Positions 36,098 to 45,658 of a stretch of DNA of 64,000 bases are shown here, one piece after another; within the stretch, counting starts at the first letter, position 1; every line of letters begins with the position of its first letter. A model generated the notes under the pieces. It saw only the letters and a program-made list of their open reading frames with translations, did not search any database and was not told the DNA's origin. Both the position numbers and the translations under genes were made by a program. This DNA comes from Variovorax sp. RA8. GTDB lineage: Bacteria; Pseudomonadota; Gammaproteobacteria; Burkholderiales; Burkholderiaceae_C. Location of the stretch: contig NZ_LR594662.1 of NCBI RefSeq assembly GCF_901827175.1, positions 434,001 to 498,000 on the forward strand, read 5' to 3'.

Positions 36098-37267
36098 ATG
36101 TCGACTGTCCCGCTGCCGACCGCCGCCGCGCAAGACGCCGACAGCCTGCGCCCCCGCGTCGAGCGGCGCGACGAGGCCGGCAGCCGCTGGGCGGTTGCCC
36201 GCGGCTGCTGGACGGCGATGGCGATGTCCTCGCAGGCCACCTGGAACGCGCTCGAGAAGAATCTGCAGGGCCTGCCGCCGCAGGACGACCAGGCCTGGGA
36301 CCTGCGCCCCATCGAACAGCTCGACCACATCGGCGCCCAGCTGCTGTGGAACCACTGGCGCCGCGCCTGGCCAGCTCGGCTGGAAATGGAGTCGCAGCAC
36401 AAGGCAGTGCTTGACCAGGTGGCGCGATACACCTGCAGTGCGCCGGCCGAGACCGGCAAGACGCTGGCCGAGTACCTGCGCGCCTTGGCTCACATCGGCC
36501 CGCGCGTCCTGTTCGTCGCGCGCGATTTCCTGCGGCTGATCGGCCAGCTCACGCTCGACGTCGGCCGCCTGCTGCGTGCGCCGCACCGCGCGCCATGGCG
36601 CGATTTCTCGGGCCACCTTTACCACTTCGGCGCCACCGCGCTGCCGATCACCGCGCTGGTGGGCCTGCTGATCGGCGTGGTGCTGGCCTACCTGACCTCG
36701 CAGCAGCTGCGCCAGTACGGAGGCGAGGCCTTCATCGTCAACATCCTCGGCCTCTCGCTGATCCGCGAGTTGGGCCCGGTGCTCGCCGCGGTGCTGATCG
36801 CGGGCCGCTCGGGCTCGGCGATCACCGCCCAGATCGGGGTGATGCGCGTGACCGAGGAGCTTGATGCCATGCGCGTGATGGGTATCCCGCACGGCTTTCG
36901 CCTGGTCATGCCGCGGGTGCTGGCGCTGGCCATCGCCATGCCGCTGATCAGCATGTGGACCTCGATGGCGGCACTGTTCGGCGGCATGATCGCGGCCGAC
37001 CTCACACTCGACATCGGGCCGGCATACTTCATGACGGCGTTGCCGCGGGCGGTGCCGCTGAGCAACCTGTGGCTGGCGCTGGGCAAGTCCGCCGTGTTCG
37101 GCGTGCTGATCGCGCTGATCGCCTGCTACTTCGGCATGAAGGTCAAGCCCAACACCGAGAGCCTGGGGCGCGGCACCACGTCTTCCGTCGTGGCCTCGAT
37201 CACGGTCGTGATCCTGGTCGATGCGCTGTTCGCCGTCCTGTTCAAGGGTGTGGGGTTCAGGACATGA
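36098..37267 (+). CDS. MlaE-family lipid ABC transporter permease with N-terminal STAS-like domain
   Basis: A 389-residue protein. Residues 1 to about 150 are soluble and STAS-like (WDLRPIEQLDHIGAQLLWNH), and the remainder is an MlaE permease with LTSQQLRQYGGEAFIVNILG and ELGPVLAAVLIAGRSGSAIT, followed by GVMRVTEELDAMRVMGI. It is the membrane core of an MCE-type phospholipid transport system between the inner and outer membranes. The STAS fusion replaces the separate MlaB protein of E. coli. It overlaps the ATPase gene by four bases. The promoter is not clear in the preceding GC-rich spacer. Confidence 0.9.
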   Translation: MSTVPLPTAAAQDADSLRPRVERRDEAGSRWAVARGCWTAMAMSSQATWNALEKNLQGLPPQDDQAWDLRPIEQLDHIGAQLLWNHWRRAWPARLEMESQHKAVLDQVARYTCSAPAETGKTLAEYLRALAHIGPRVLFVARDFLRLIGQLTLDVGRLLRAPHRAPWRDFSGHLYHFGATALPITALVGLLIGVVLAYLTSQQLRQYGGEAFIVNILGLSLIRELGPVLAAVLIAGRSGSAITAQIGVMRVTEELDAMRVMGIPHGFRLVMPRVLALAIAMPLISMWTSMAALFGGMIAADLTLDIGPAYFMTALPRAVPLSNLWLALGKSAVFGVLIALIACYFGMKVKPNTESLGRGTTSSVVASITVVILVDALFAVLFKGVGFRT

Positions 37268-38121
37268 GCAACGGTCACAGCGACGGCGAGGCGCCCGCGG
37301 TCGTCGAGATCCGCAAGCTCTGGACCGTCTTCAAGTCTCCCGAAGGCGAGCAGGTGGTGCACCGCGACCTCGACCTCACGATCCGGCGTGGCGAAGTGCT
37401 CTCGCTGGTCGGCGGTTCGGGAACGGGCAAGACCGTGCTGCTGCGCCAGATCCTCGGGCTCGAGACGCCCTCGAAGGGCGAGGTCTCGGTGCTTGGCCAC
37501 CCGCCCGGGCGGATGAGCGCGACGGGCGCCGCCAACGTCGGCATGCTGTTCCAGCACGGCGCGCTGTTCTCGGCCTTCAGCGTGCTCGACAACATCGCCT
37601 TCCCGCTGCGCGAGCTCAAGCTGCTGCCGGAGGACCTCATCCGCGATGCCGCACTGGTCAAGCTGCAGATGGTCGGCCTCGAGCCACAGCAGGCCACCAA
37701 GAGCCCGGCGGATCTCTCGGGCGGCATGATCAAGCGGGTGGCGCTGGCGCGCGCGCTGATCATGGACCCGCCGCTGCTCCTCCTCGACGAGCCGACCGCA
37801 GGGCTGGACCCCGAGAGCGCCGACGGCTTCTGCGACCTGCTGCGCAGCCTGCACCGCGAACTGGGGCTGACGGTGGTCATGGTCACGCACGATCTCGACA
37901 CGCTGTTCGACCTCAGCACCCGCATCGCGGTGCTGGCCGACCAGCGCGTGATCGTCGCCGGCACCGCGCGCGACGTGATCGCGTATCCGCATCCCTTCAT
38001 CCACGAATACTTCCTCGGCGGCCGCGGCCAGCGCGCCATGGAGGCCCTGCACGAAGGCGCGCCCTCGGCGCTCGTCGCGGGGCGCCCCGGCGCGCGCGCG
38101 GTCCCATCCACTGAAAGGTAG
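37264..38121 (+). CDS. MlaF-like ABC transporter ATP-binding protein
   Basis: A 285-residue ATPase. Walker A is VGGSGTGKTVLLRQIL (Thr-Val rather than Ser-Thr, usual for MlaF), the Q-loop is MLFQHGALF, the signature is LSGGMIKRVALARAL, Walker B is LLLLDEPTAGLD and the switch His is VMVTHDLDTLF. The C-terminal 40 residues (after YFLGGRGQRAMEAL) are a variable tail. It powers the MlaE-type permease encoded just upstream. Confidence 0.92.
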   Translation: MSNGHSDGEAPAVVEIRKLWTVFKSPEGEQVVHRDLDLTIRRGEVLSLVGGSGTGKTVLLRQILGLETPSKGEVSVLGHPPGRMSATGAANVGMLFQHGALFSAFSVLDNIAFPLRELKLLPEDLIRDAALVKLQMVGLEPQQATKSPADLSGGMIKRVALARALIMDPPLLLLDEPTAGLDPESADGFCDLLRSLHRELGLTVVMVTHDLDTLFDLSTRIAVLADQRVIVAGTARDVIAYPHPFIHEYFLGGRGQRAMEALHEGAPSALVAGRPGARAVPSTER

Positions 38122-38126
38122 CTGCC

Positions 38127-39104
38127 ATGGAAAACAAGGCCCACGCCCTCGCCGCCGGTGCCTTCGTGATCGGCCTGGTCGCTGCGCTGGTCGCGCTGGT
38201 GGTCTGGCTCACGCGAGACAACACGGTGCGCAACACGTACGAACTTTCCACGCGCGACGCGGTCAGCGGCCTCCAGCCGCAGGCCATGGTGCGCTACCGG
38301 GGCATCGCGGTCGGCAAGGTGTCGTTGATCGACTTCGATCCCAAGGTCAAGGGCAATGTCCGGGTGCGCATCACGGTGGACCAGCGAGTGCCGCTCACGA
38401 CGTCGAGCTACGCCACGCTGGCCTACCAGGGCGTGACCGGCCTTGCCTTCATCGCGCTGGACGACAAGGGAGAGTCGCAGACGCCGCTGACGCCCAACAA
38501 CGACGACCCGCCGCGCATCCCGCTCAGGCCCTCGGTGCTGGCCCAGTTGCAGGACCGCGGCGAGGCCATCATCAACCAGATCGAGGAGGTGACGAAGCGC
38601 GCCAACGTTCTGCTGGGCGACCCGAACCAGAAGCGCATCGCCGACGCGTTGGAGAGCATCGCGCAGGCCGCGGCCAGCGCCAACCAGCTCACGCGCTCGC
38701 TCGACAACACAGTCAAGAACGGGCTCAACCCGGCGCTCGCGGCGCTGCCGCCGCTGATCGAGCGGACCAAGGACACGATGGGCACGGTGAAGACGGCAGC
38801 CAGCGACGTCTCGCGCGTGGCCAACAACGCGAACACCACGGTGACCCGCCTGAACGCCAAGGACGGTCCGATGGAGCGCCTGAGCGATGGCACCCGGGCC
38901 CTGGCGCAGGCGGTCGACTCCTTCAATGCCGCCACCCTGCCGCGCGTGAATCGCGTCGCCGACGACACCTCGCGCGCGGTGCGCCGGCTGGGCCGGACGG
39001 CCGACAGCATCAACGACAACCCGCAATCGCTGCTCTTCGGCAATGGCGGCGTGGTGGCGGGGCCGGGCGAGCCCGGTTTCTCCGCGCCGGCCGCGCGCCC
39101 CTGA
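38127..39104 (+). CDS. MCE-domain protein (MlaD/PqiB-like)
   Basis: A 325-residue membrane-anchored periplasmic protein. One N-terminal transmembrane segment (AGAFVIGLVAALVALVVWLT) precedes an MCE domain (YELSTRDAVSGLQPQAMVRY, GIAVGKVSLIDFDPKVKGNV). A helical tail with Asn/Thr-rich heptads (residues 150-300) probably forms the lipid tunnel. It starts five bases after the ATPase stop, preceded by GAAAGG, and belongs to the same operon. Confidence 0.9.
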   Translation: MENKAHALAAGAFVIGLVAALVALVVWLTRDNTVRNTYELSTRDAVSGLQPQAMVRYRGIAVGKVSLIDFDPKVKGNVRVRITVDQRVPLTTSSYATLAYQGVTGLAFIALDDKGESQTPLTPNNDDPPRIPLRPSVLAQLQDRGEAIINQIEEVTKRANVLLGDPNQKRIADALESIAQAAASANQLTRSLDNTVKNGLNPALAALPPLIERTKDTMGTVKTAASDVSRVANNANTTVTRLNAKDGPMERLSDGTRALAQAVDSFNAATLPRVNRVADDTSRAVRRLGRTADSINDNPQSLLFGNGGVVAGPGEPGFSAPAARP

Positions 39105-39115
39105 CCGTGACGAAC

Positions 39116-39805
39116 ATGAAGAACAACGCTCACCCGCACACGCCGACGCCCGCCCGGCGCCTTCCCATTCTTGCCGTGCTCGCCGCAGGCGCCGCGCTGC
39201 TCGTGTCGGGCTGCGGCGCGCTGCCCGACAAACCCGCCCGCGCGACGCTCTACGATTTCGGGCCCGAGCTCGGGGCGGGCGCGGCGGCGCCGCCGGCATC
39301 GGCGAACCCTTCGGCGCTGCCGCCGATCTCTCTGGCCGAGATCGACGCCAGCACGCGGCTCGAAGGCACGCAGCTGCTCTACCGCCTGGGCTACGCCGAC
39401 GCCAACGAGCTGCGGCCCTATGGCCAGGCGCGCTGGAGCCTGGCGCCGGCGCAACTGCTGCATCAGCGGCTGCGCGATGCGCTGGCCGCGCGCCGCACCG
39501 TGCTGGGCCCGGAGGAGAGTGCGACCATCGCACGGGCCGAGGGCCGGGTGCCGGACACCCTGCGGGTCTCGCTCGACGAATTCAGCCACTACTTCGAGTC
39601 GCCGGCCAGGAGCGTGGGCCTGGTGCGGCTGCGCGCTACGCTGATCCGCAGCGGCAGCGGCGGCGATCGCGTGCTGGCGCAGCGCAGCTTCGCGGTGCAG
39701 CGGCCGGCGCCGACTCCCGACGCGGCTGGCGGGGTCAAGGGCCTGGCGGCGGCGAGCGATGCGGCGGTGGCCGAACTCGTGGCCTGGGTGGAGCAGCCGC
39801 GCTGA
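39116..39805 (+). CDS. ABC-type transport auxiliary lipoprotein (PqiC-like)
   Basis: A 229-residue outer-membrane lipoprotein precursor. The lipobox is LLVSGCGALP, so the mature protein begins at Cys near residue 34. The fold segments YGQARWSLAPAQLLHQRLRD and LRVSLDEFSHYFE match the PqiC/DUF330 auxiliary lipoproteins that cap MCE systems at the outer membrane. A GTG at 39107 would add three residues. It is the fourth and last gene of the mla-type operon. Confidence 0.85.
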   Translation: MKNNAHPHTPTPARRLPILAVLAAGAALLVSGCGALPDKPARATLYDFGPELGAGAAAPPASANPSALPPISLAEIDASTRLEGTQLLYRLGYADANELRPYGQARWSLAPAQLLHQRLRDALAARRTVLGPEESATIARAEGRVPDTLRVSLDEFSHYFESPARSVGLVRLRATLIRSGSGGDRVLAQRSFAVQRPAPTPDAAGGVKGLAAASDAAVAELVAWVEQPR

Positions 39806-39817
39806 GGCAGGCCGGCC

Positions 39818-40282
39818 ATGCACCGCATCGGCCTGATCTCCGATACGCACGGGCTGCTGCGGCCTGAGGCGCTGGCCTTCCTGCAGGGCTGCGAGCACAT
39901 CGTGCACGGCGGCGACATCGGGGATCCGCGCATCCTCGAGCAACTGGCGGCGCTTGCGCCAGTGACGGCGGTGCGCGGCAACAACGACCGGGATGCCTGG
40001 TCCGGCGCCGTGCCGGACACGGCGCGGGTGGAGCTGCAGGGGCTGTGGCTCTATGTGATCCACGATCTCGCCGAGCTGGAGATCGATCCGGCCGCAGAGG
40101 GAGTGCGCGTGGTGGTGTGCGGCCATTCGCACCGGCCCAAGGCCGAGGAGCGCGGCGGTGTCTGGTACGTCAATCCCGGCAGCGCCGGCCCGCCGCGCTT
40201 CCGGCTGCCGATCTCGGCGGCGGAACTGAACCTGGACAACGGCGTCGTCGTCCCGCGGATCGTCGAGCTGGTGAAGCGCTGA
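39818..40282 (+). CDS. YfcE/MJ0936-type metallophosphoesterase
   Basis: A 154-residue calcineurin-like phosphodiesterase with the complete metal-binding set: ISDTHG (Asp9, His11), HGGDIGD, VRGNND, and GHSHRP. Length and compactness match YfcE-type phosphodiesterases. The natural substrate of this family is unsettled. It starts 12 bases after the lipoprotein gene and may be co-transcribed with the mla operon. Confidence 0.88.
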   Translation: MHRIGLISDTHGLLRPEALAFLQGCEHIVHGGDIGDPRILEQLAALAPVTAVRGNNDRDAWSGAVPDTARVELQGLWLYVIHDLAELEIDPAAEGVRVVVCGHSHRPKAEERGGVWYVNPGSAGPPRFRLPISAAELNLDNGVVVPRIVELVKR

Positions 40283-40286
40283 GCGC

Positions 40287-40943
40287 TCAGTGTGTCCGGG
40301 CCAGCGCCGGGAACAGCGTGGACAGCCCGTCGGCCATCACTTCGACGGCGAGCGCCGCGAGAATCAGGCCCATGAGGCGGGTCATCACGTTGATGCCGGT
40401 CTTCCCGAGCACGCGCGCGATCGGGTCGGCCAGGGAAAAGATGACGCCGGTTACCGCGCCGATCACCATGCCGTAGCCCACCAGCATTGCGAGCTCCCAG
40501 ATGTGCTGCGTCTTGTCGGCGTAGATCACGACGGTGGACATGGTGGCCGGTCCTGTCAGCAGCGGAATGGTGAGCGGCACCACGGCGATCGACGCGCCCA
40601 GCGAGGCCTTGATCTCCGTGGCCCGGATCTCCTCCTCGTTGGTCTTGGCCTCCGCCGGCTGGGCGTTCAGCATGCTGAGCGAGCTGATCAGCAGCAGCAT
40701 GCCGCCGCCCACCTGGAAGCTCGCGATCGAGATGCCGAAGAAAGCCAGCAACTGCAGCCCGAGCAGCGCGCTGATCGCGATGACCACGAAGGCGCTGAAC
40801 GCCGACACCCAGGCCGTGCGCTTGCGCTGTGCCTCGGTGTAGCCCTGCGTGTAGTGGATGAAGAAGGGCACGATCGCCAGTGGATTGACGATGGCCAGCA
40901 GCGTGATGAGCGGCTTGACCAGGTCCATGGCGGGCGTGGCCAC
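40287..40943 (-). CDS. MarC-family integral membrane protein
   Basis: A 218-residue protein with six predicted helices. MDLVKPLITLLAIVNPLAIV and LPLLTGPAT-like segment (VVPLTIPLLTGPATMSTVVI) are diagnostic of MarC/UPF0056. The start is probably GTG at 40943, right after the TGA of the upstream SDR gene and with GGGGGA seven bases before it; ATG 40928 is the alternative and gives a more canonical N-terminus. Function unknown despite the historical link to antibiotic resistance. Confidence 0.87.
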   Translation of the reverse strand: MATPAMDLVKPLITLLAIVNPLAIVPFFIHYTQGYTEAQRKRTAWVSAFSAFVVIAISALLGLQLLAFFGISIASFQVGGGMLLLISSLSMLNAQPAEAKTNEEEIRATEIKASLGASIAVVPLTIPLLTGPATMSTVVIYADKTQHIWELAMLVGYGMVIGAVTGVIFSLADPIARVLGKTGINVMTRLMGLILAALAVEVMADGLSTLFPALARTH

Positions 40944-41690
40944 TCAACGTCCCCCGGTGATATCGAGGAAGGTGCCGGTGACGTAGCTGGCCTCTTCGGT
41001 CAACAGCCACACGATGCCGTTGGCGACCTCCTGCGCGCTGCCGGTGCGCTTCATCGGAACGGTGGAAGCGAGTTGGAAGGCGCGATCGGGCATGCCGCCC
41101 GAGGCATGGATTTCGGTGTCGATGAGGCCCGGGCGCACGGCGTTGACGCGGATGCCTTCCTCTGCGACCTCCTTGGCCAGGCCGATGGTGAAGCTCTCGA
41201 TCGCGCCCTTGCTGGCCGCATAGTCGACATACTGGCCGGGCGAGCCCAGGCGCGCCGCCGCGCTGGAGAGGTTGACGATGGCGCCGCCGCTGCCGCCGTG
41301 TTTCGTGCTCATGCGGCGCACCGCCTCGCGCGCGCAGACGAAGCTGCCGATCACGTTGATGCGGAACATGCGCTCGAGCCGCTCGACGCTCATGCCGTCG
41401 ACCCGCGCCTGCACGTCGACGATGCCGGCGTTGTTGACCAGCGCGCCGAGGCGGCCGAACTTGGCGTCGAGCTTCTCGAACATCGCCTTGACCTGCGCCT
41501 CGTCGCCCACATCGGCCTGCACGCTGATGGCGCGGCCGCCGCGCTCCCGGATCGTGCGCACCACCTCGTCGGCAGCCAGCGAATTGCTGGCATAGTTGAC
41601 GGCCACCGCGAAGCCGCGTTGCGCCGCGAGCAGGGCGGTGGCGGCACCGATGCCGCGGCTGCCGCCCGTGATCAAGAGTACCTGGTCCAA
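40944..41690 (-). CDS. Short-chain dehydrogenase/reductase (YgfF-like)
   Basis: A 248-residue classical SDR. The NADP-binding motif is LLITGGSRGIGAATALLAAQ, the structural NNAG is LVNNAGIVD, the catalytic Tyr-Lys is in YVDYAASKGAI and the active-site Ser lies in IVNLSSAAARLGS. The start is TTG at 41690: AGGAGG sits six bases upstream and no ATG/GTG in frame gives a sensible SDR N-terminus. It is followed directly by marC. The substrate is unknown. Confidence 0.88.
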   Translation of the reverse strand: MDQVLLITGGSRGIGAATALLAAQRGFAVAVNYASNSLAADEVVRTIRERGGRAISVQADVGDEAQVKAMFEKLDAKFGRLGALVNNAGIVDVQARVDGMSVERLERMFRINVIGSFVCAREAVRRMSTKHGGSGGAIVNLSSAAARLGSPGQYVDYAASKGAIESFTIGLAKEVAEEGIRVNAVRPGLIDTEIHASGGMPDRAFQLASTVPMKRTGSAQEVANGIVWLLTEEASYVTGTFLDITGGR

Positions 41691-41762
41691 ATCCCACCTC
41701 CTGCACGAAAGCCGTGCCTCAGTTAAAACGTTCGCGTCGATTACATCATCGAGGAGAGGCTT

Positions 41763-42365
41763 GTGACCCGCAGCGTCGACTACTACTTCACACCCCAGAG
41801 CCCCTGGACCTACCTGGGCCACGCGCGCTTCGCCGCGCTTGCCAAGGCGGCCGGCGCCGCCGTGCGCTTGCGACCCGTCGATTTCGGCGCCATCTTTCCC
41901 GTCTCCGGCGGCCTGCCGCTCGGCAAGCGCGCCCCGCAGCGCCAGGCGTACCGGCTGGTCGACCTGGCGCGCTTCTCGCGGCACCTGGACATCCCGCTCA
42001 ACCCGACGCCGAAGTTCTTCCCGGTCGCGGGCGACGACGCTGCCAAGCTCATCATCGCCGTCGACCTGCACGACGGCTGCGAGGCCGCGATGAAGCTGTG
42101 CGGCGCGATATTCGCCGCGGTCTGGGCCCAGGAGCGCAACATCGCGGACCCGAAGGTGCTGGAGGCGCTGGCCGCCGAATGCGGCCTGCCTGCCAAGCGC
42201 ATCGAGCAGTCGCTGAGCCAGGCGGTGCAGGAGCGCTACGAGGACTACACGCAGCAGGCGATCGACGCCAAGATCTTCGGCGCGCCGAGCTACGTGATCG
42301 ACGGCGAGATCTTCTGGGGCCAGGACCGGCTGGATTTCGTCGCCCGCGCATTGAACGCGCATTGA
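41763..42365 (+). CDS. 2-hydroxychromene-2-carboxylate isomerase (DsbA/GST-kappa-like)
   Basis: A 200-residue thioredoxin-fold protein of the HCCA isomerase/kappa GST family. It has YYFTPQSPWTYLGHARF at the N-terminus, a helical insertion, and the cis-Pro loop FGAPSYVIDGEIFWGQDRLD at the C-terminus. The active-site Ser of the family lies in SPWTYL. The start is GTG at 41763 after GAGAGG. Family members act in naphthalene degradation, but isolated chromosomal copies as here usually have unknown substrates. It is probably in one unit with the next gene. Confidence 0.85.
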   Translation: MTRSVDYYFTPQSPWTYLGHARFAALAKAAGAAVRLRPVDFGAIFPVSGGLPLGKRAPQRQAYRLVDLARFSRHLDIPLNPTPKFFPVAGDDAAKLIIAVDLHDGCEAAMKLCGAIFAAVWAQERNIADPKVLEALAAECGLPAKRIEQSLSQAVQERYEDYTQQAIDAKIFGAPSYVIDGEIFWGQDRLDFVARALNAH

Positions 42366-42400
42366 CAGCAATCCCCCTCACCAACACAGGAGCATTGACC

Positions 42401-43084
42401 ATGGGCCAATTCATCGATCTCACCGCCAAGGATGGCTTCAGCTTTCCCGCCTACGTGGCGGAGCCCTCGGGCAAGCCGAAGGGCGCGGTGGTCGTCGTGC
42501 AGGAGATCTTCGGCGTCAACTCGCACATCCGCTCGGTGGCCGACGGCTACGCGGCCGACGGCTACCTTGCCGTCGCCCCGGCGACCTTCCATCGCGTCAA
42601 GCCCGGCGTCGAGCTCGGCTACAGCGAGGAGGACATGAAAGCCGGCTTCGCGCTCAAGACCGCCGTCGAAGCCTTGCCGGCGCCGGGCGTGCTGCAGGAC
42701 CTCCAGGCCGCGGTCGAGTACGCGGCCCGTGGCGGCAAGGTCGGCATCGTCGGGTATTGCTGGGGCGGGCTCCTGACCTGGCGCGCCTCGGCGGAGGTGC
42801 AGGGCCTGTCGGCCGCGGTGCCCTACTACGGCGGCGGCATGACCACGCCGGAGGAAAGCGCGATCACGCCCAAGGTACCGGTGCTGGCCCATTTCGGCAA
42901 CAACGACCACTGGATTCCGCTCGACACCATCGAGACCTTCAAGAAGGCCCACCCGGAGGTCGAGGTGCATGTCTATGAATCGGGCCACGGATTCAACTGC
43001 GACCAGCGCGGCTCGTACAACGCCGAGGCTGCCAAGCTGGCGCGCGAGCGCACGCTGGCCTTCTTCGCCAAGCATCTCGGCTGA
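42401..43084 (+). CDS. Dienelactone hydrolase family protein
   Basis: A 227-residue alpha/beta hydrolase with the dienelactone hydrolase triad: Cys120 (VGYCWGG), Asp169 (FGNNDHWIP) and His196 (YESGHGFNC), and the supporting Glu36 (VVVQEIFG). It should hydrolyse dienelactones or similar lactones/esters of aromatic catabolism. CAGGAG precedes the ATG at 42401. No chlorocatechol genes are nearby, so the physiological role is open. Confidence 0.92.
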   Translation: MGQFIDLTAKDGFSFPAYVAEPSGKPKGAVVVVQEIFGVNSHIRSVADGYAADGYLAVAPATFHRVKPGVELGYSEEDMKAGFALKTAVEALPAPGVLQDLQAAVEYAARGGKVGIVGYCWGGLLTWRASAEVQGLSAAVPYYGGGMTTPEESAITPKVPVLAHFGNNDHWIPLDTIETFKKAHPEVEVHVYESGHGFNCDQRGSYNAEAAKLARERTLAFFAKHLG

Positions 43085-43095
43085 TCGGGAGGGGC

Positions 43096-43986
43096 ATGGG
43101 CCTGCGGCATCCAAGGACGTGGGCTGCGGCCATGCTGGCAGCCGCCCTGGTCTCGACGGCGCACGCGCAGGACTACGCAGGTCCCCTGTTCGACACCCAC
43201 CTGCACTACAACCAGGAAGCCTGGGACGGCAACACCGGCCCCTACCCGCCGGCCGAGGCACTGGCGCGGATGCAGCGCAATGGCGTGAAGGCCATCATCG
43301 CCAACTCGCGGCCCAATGCAGGCACGCAGACACTGGCGGCGGCGCGCGAGACGCGCGAGGCCGGCGTCGCAGTGGTGCCCTTCGTGCGGCTCTACCGCAA
43401 CCGCGACGACTACGGCAACTGGTTTCGCGACGAGAGCATCTACGACATGGTGCAATCCGAGCTCGCCCGCGGCACTGCCAGCGGCCCGTACCGTGGCCTG
43501 GGTGAGTTCCACCTCTACGACAGCGCAAACGCCAACGGGCCGGTCGCCCGCAAGCTGATCGTGCTGGCCGAACAGAAGAAGCTGGCGGTGCTTGCGCATG
43601 TCGACGATACGGCGATCGATCTGCTGATGGCACATGCCCCCTCCGGGGGGCAGTCGCTACGGCTGATCTGGGCGCATACCGGCATCGGCGGGCCGCCGGT
43701 GCAGCGCGTGCAGGCGCTGCTGGAGCGCTATCCGCTGTTGATGGGAGAGCTCTCATACCGGCCGGGCCTGACCTGCGAAGGCGGCGCGCTCTGCCCCGAG
43801 TGGCGCGCCTTGATCCTCAAGTACCCCGACCGCTTCCTGGTCGGCTCCGACACCTGGGTCAACCAGCGCTGGAGTGCCTACGACGAGATCATGGGCGGCT
43901 ACCGCCGTTGGCTCGGCGCGCTGCCGCCGGAGGTGGCGCAGCGCATCGCCTGGGGCAACGCGGCGGCGCTGTTCGGGTTGCGCTGA
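43096..43986 (+). CDS. Exported amidohydrolase-family (TIM-barrel) protein
   Basis: A 296-residue protein with a signal peptide ([17 protein letters not shown], residues 9-25). The mature part begins [19 protein letters not shown], with the HxH metal motif typical of amidohydrolase_2 enzymes. Further putative ligands are His in [11 protein letters not shown] and [12 protein letters not shown], and Asp in [11 protein letters not shown]. It follows the dienelactone hydrolase gene by 11 bases with GGGAGGGG before the start. Substrate unknown; periplasmic location is unusual for the family. Confidence 0.8.
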   Translation: MGLRHPRTWAAAMLAAALVSTAHAQDYAGPLFDTHLHYNQEAWDGNTGPYPPAEALARMQRNGVKAIIANSRPNAGTQTLAAARETREAGVAVVPFVRLYRNRDDYGNWFRDESIYDMVQSELARGTASGPYRGLGEFHLYDSANANGPVARKLIVLAEQKKLAVLAHVDDTAIDLLMAHAPSGGQSLRLIWAHTGIGGPPVQRVQALLERYPLLMGELSYRPGLTCEGGALCPEWRALILKYPDRFLVGSDTWVNQRWSAYDEIMGGYRRWLGALPPEVAQRIAWGNAAALFGLR

Positions 43987-44005
43987 GCGTCAGCATTCGA
44001 CGGAT

Positions 44006-45001
44006 TCAAGTTGCCGCCACCGGGTGCCGCGCACGTCTGGCCGCCTTGGCTGCCTTGGCCGTCTTGGCCGTCTTGACGGCCGTGGAAGAGGGCGGGGGCA
44101 CCGGCCCCGTCGGCTCCCGCATCTTCCCGTGGGCCTCGAGGAAGTCCAGCAGCGCCCGCATTGCCGCGCTGTTGTGGCGGCGCTGCGCATAGGCGGCATA
44201 GAGCCACATGTCGCGCGGCATGTAATCTTTCAGCACCGGCACCAGCGCGCCACGTTCCACGTGCGCCTGCGCCATCATCGCCGGCACGCAGATTGCGCCG
44301 AGGCCGGCGAGCGCAGCGGCGATCAGCGGCGCGGCATCGTTGGCGTCCATGCGGCTTTGCACCGGCACGGCATAGGGCTTGCCGTCGACCTCGAAGGGCA
44401 GCTGCGGCGGGCCCTCGGTCAGCGAGTAGGTCAGCACGTCGTGGCGGCGCATGTCATCGGGCTTGTTCGGCAAGCCGCGCCGGGACCAATAGGCAGGGCT
44501 GGCGCATAGCACCAGCTCCATCTGCCGCAGGCGCCGCACGATCAGGTTCTCGTCACGGATGCGGCCCAGTCGCAAGGCGATGTCCACGCCTTCCTCGACC
44601 AGGTCGATCACGCGGTTGCTCAGGTGCAGGCTCACATGGACATCGGGGTACGTCTTCATGAACTCGCCCAGGACGGTGGGGAAGGCGCTCTGGGCGAAAC
44701 CGTGCGGCGCCGTGATGCGCAGCCGTCCGCGCGGATGGCCTGCATGCTCTTGCAATTCGGTCTGGGTCAGCTCGACCATCTCCATCAGCGGCTTGCTGCG
44801 CTCGAGCAGCAACTGGCCGGCGTCCGTCAGGCTGACCGCGCGGGTGGAGCGGTTGAGCAGACGCACGCCGAAACGCTCCTCGAGCTGCGCGACGTACTTG
44901 CTGACGGTGGCTTTCGAGGTGCCGAGCACCGTGGCCGCGCGGGAGAAGCTGCCACGCTCGGCAACTTCGCGAAAGGCTTTCAGCAGGTCGAGGCCGTCCA
45001 T
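44006..45001 (-). CDS. LysR-family transcriptional regulator
   Basis: A 331-residue LysR-type regulator of the CrgA/AaeR-like branch. It opens MDGLDLLKAFREVAERGSFS and SKATVSKYVAQLEERFGVRL-LNRSTRAVSLT, and the effector domain has LRITAPHGFAQSAFPTVLGE. The C-terminal 30 residues are Lys/Ala-rich with a repeated KTAKTAKAAKAA pattern, an unusual basic tail. The convergent upstream gene is the exported amidohydrolase; the target is unknown. Confidence 0.9.
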   Translation of the reverse strand: MDGLDLLKAFREVAERGSFSRAATVLGTSKATVSKYVAQLEERFGVRLLNRSTRAVSLTDAGQLLLERSKPLMEMVELTQTELQEHAGHPRGRLRITAPHGFAQSAFPTVLGEFMKTYPDVHVSLHLSNRVIDLVEEGVDIALRLGRIRDENLIVRRLRQMELVLCASPAYWSRRGLPNKPDDMRRHDVLTYSLTEGPPQLPFEVDGKPYAVPVQSRMDANDAAPLIAAALAGLGAICVPAMMAQAHVERGALVPVLKDYMPRDMWLYAAYAQRRHNSAAMRALLDFLEAHGKMREPTGPVPPPSSTAVKTAKTAKAAKAARRARHPVAAT

Positions 45002-45276
45002 TAGGCTTTCAGTATTTCAATCTCGTGAATGCGACGGGTCACGCGCAGCTTTGCATCCTGGTTTCGTTCCCCCTGCTCGTCGCGCAGAGGCCCATGCCGC
45101 CCTTGCATTCTCGCCACGCGCATAGCGGGAATCGTTGCGGGATTGTTTCAATCGAGGAAACGCCGTGTCTCCTTTCTAGGTAGTTCCCCGAGGATGTTCG
45201 ACAGGACACTTCCTCGCACAGGCCAGCCCTGCTGCGAGCCTGCTTTGAACCCACCTCCGACAAACAAGGACCTGAA

Positions 45277-45645
45277 ATGAAGACCTCTCACATTCTCGCC
45301 GCCGCCGCGCTGTCTCTCCTTGCCGCAGCCGGTGCCCATGCAGAAACCTACCATGGCGTGGAAGCGCCGGTCTCCGCGCTGAGCCGCGCCGACATCGAAG
45401 CCGAAGCCGCTCGCACGGCTGCCGCCCCCAATCAGAACGTAGTGCGCGGCTCGCGCGGCGCCGAGCCCTTCAAGTCGGTCGCCAATCCGGAGGCTGTGTA
45501 CGCCCAAGCCGTCGCGACCGCCAACGCGCCGGACCAGAACGTGACTGGCGGCTCGCGCGTCAACAGCCGCGTGATCTCGACGATGCCGAACCGCGCGGCC
45601 ACGCTGCAGCAGGCACAGAAGCAGGGCGCCCCTGCGGCCAAGTAA
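45277..45645 (+). CDS. Small secreted hypothetical protein
   Basis: A 122-residue protein with a signal peptide (ILAAAALSLLAAAGAHAETY, residues 6-25). The mature part is Ala/Asn-rich and contains two related units, AAAPNQNVVRGSRGAEPF and TANAPDQNVTGGSRVNSRV, i.e. an internal repeat with the core A-P-[ND]-Q-N-V-x-x-G-S-R. No known domain was recognised, though it resembles DUF4148-type periplasmic proteins of Burkholderiales. It stands alone, with a terminator after it. Confidence 0.7.
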   Translation: MKTSHILAAAALSLLAAAGAHAETYHGVEAPVSALSRADIEAEAARTAAAPNQNVVRGSRGAEPFKSVANPEAVYAQAVATANAPDQNVTGGSRVNSRVISTMPNRAATLQQAQKQGAPAAK

Positions 45646-45658
45646 TCCGCCAGGCCCC

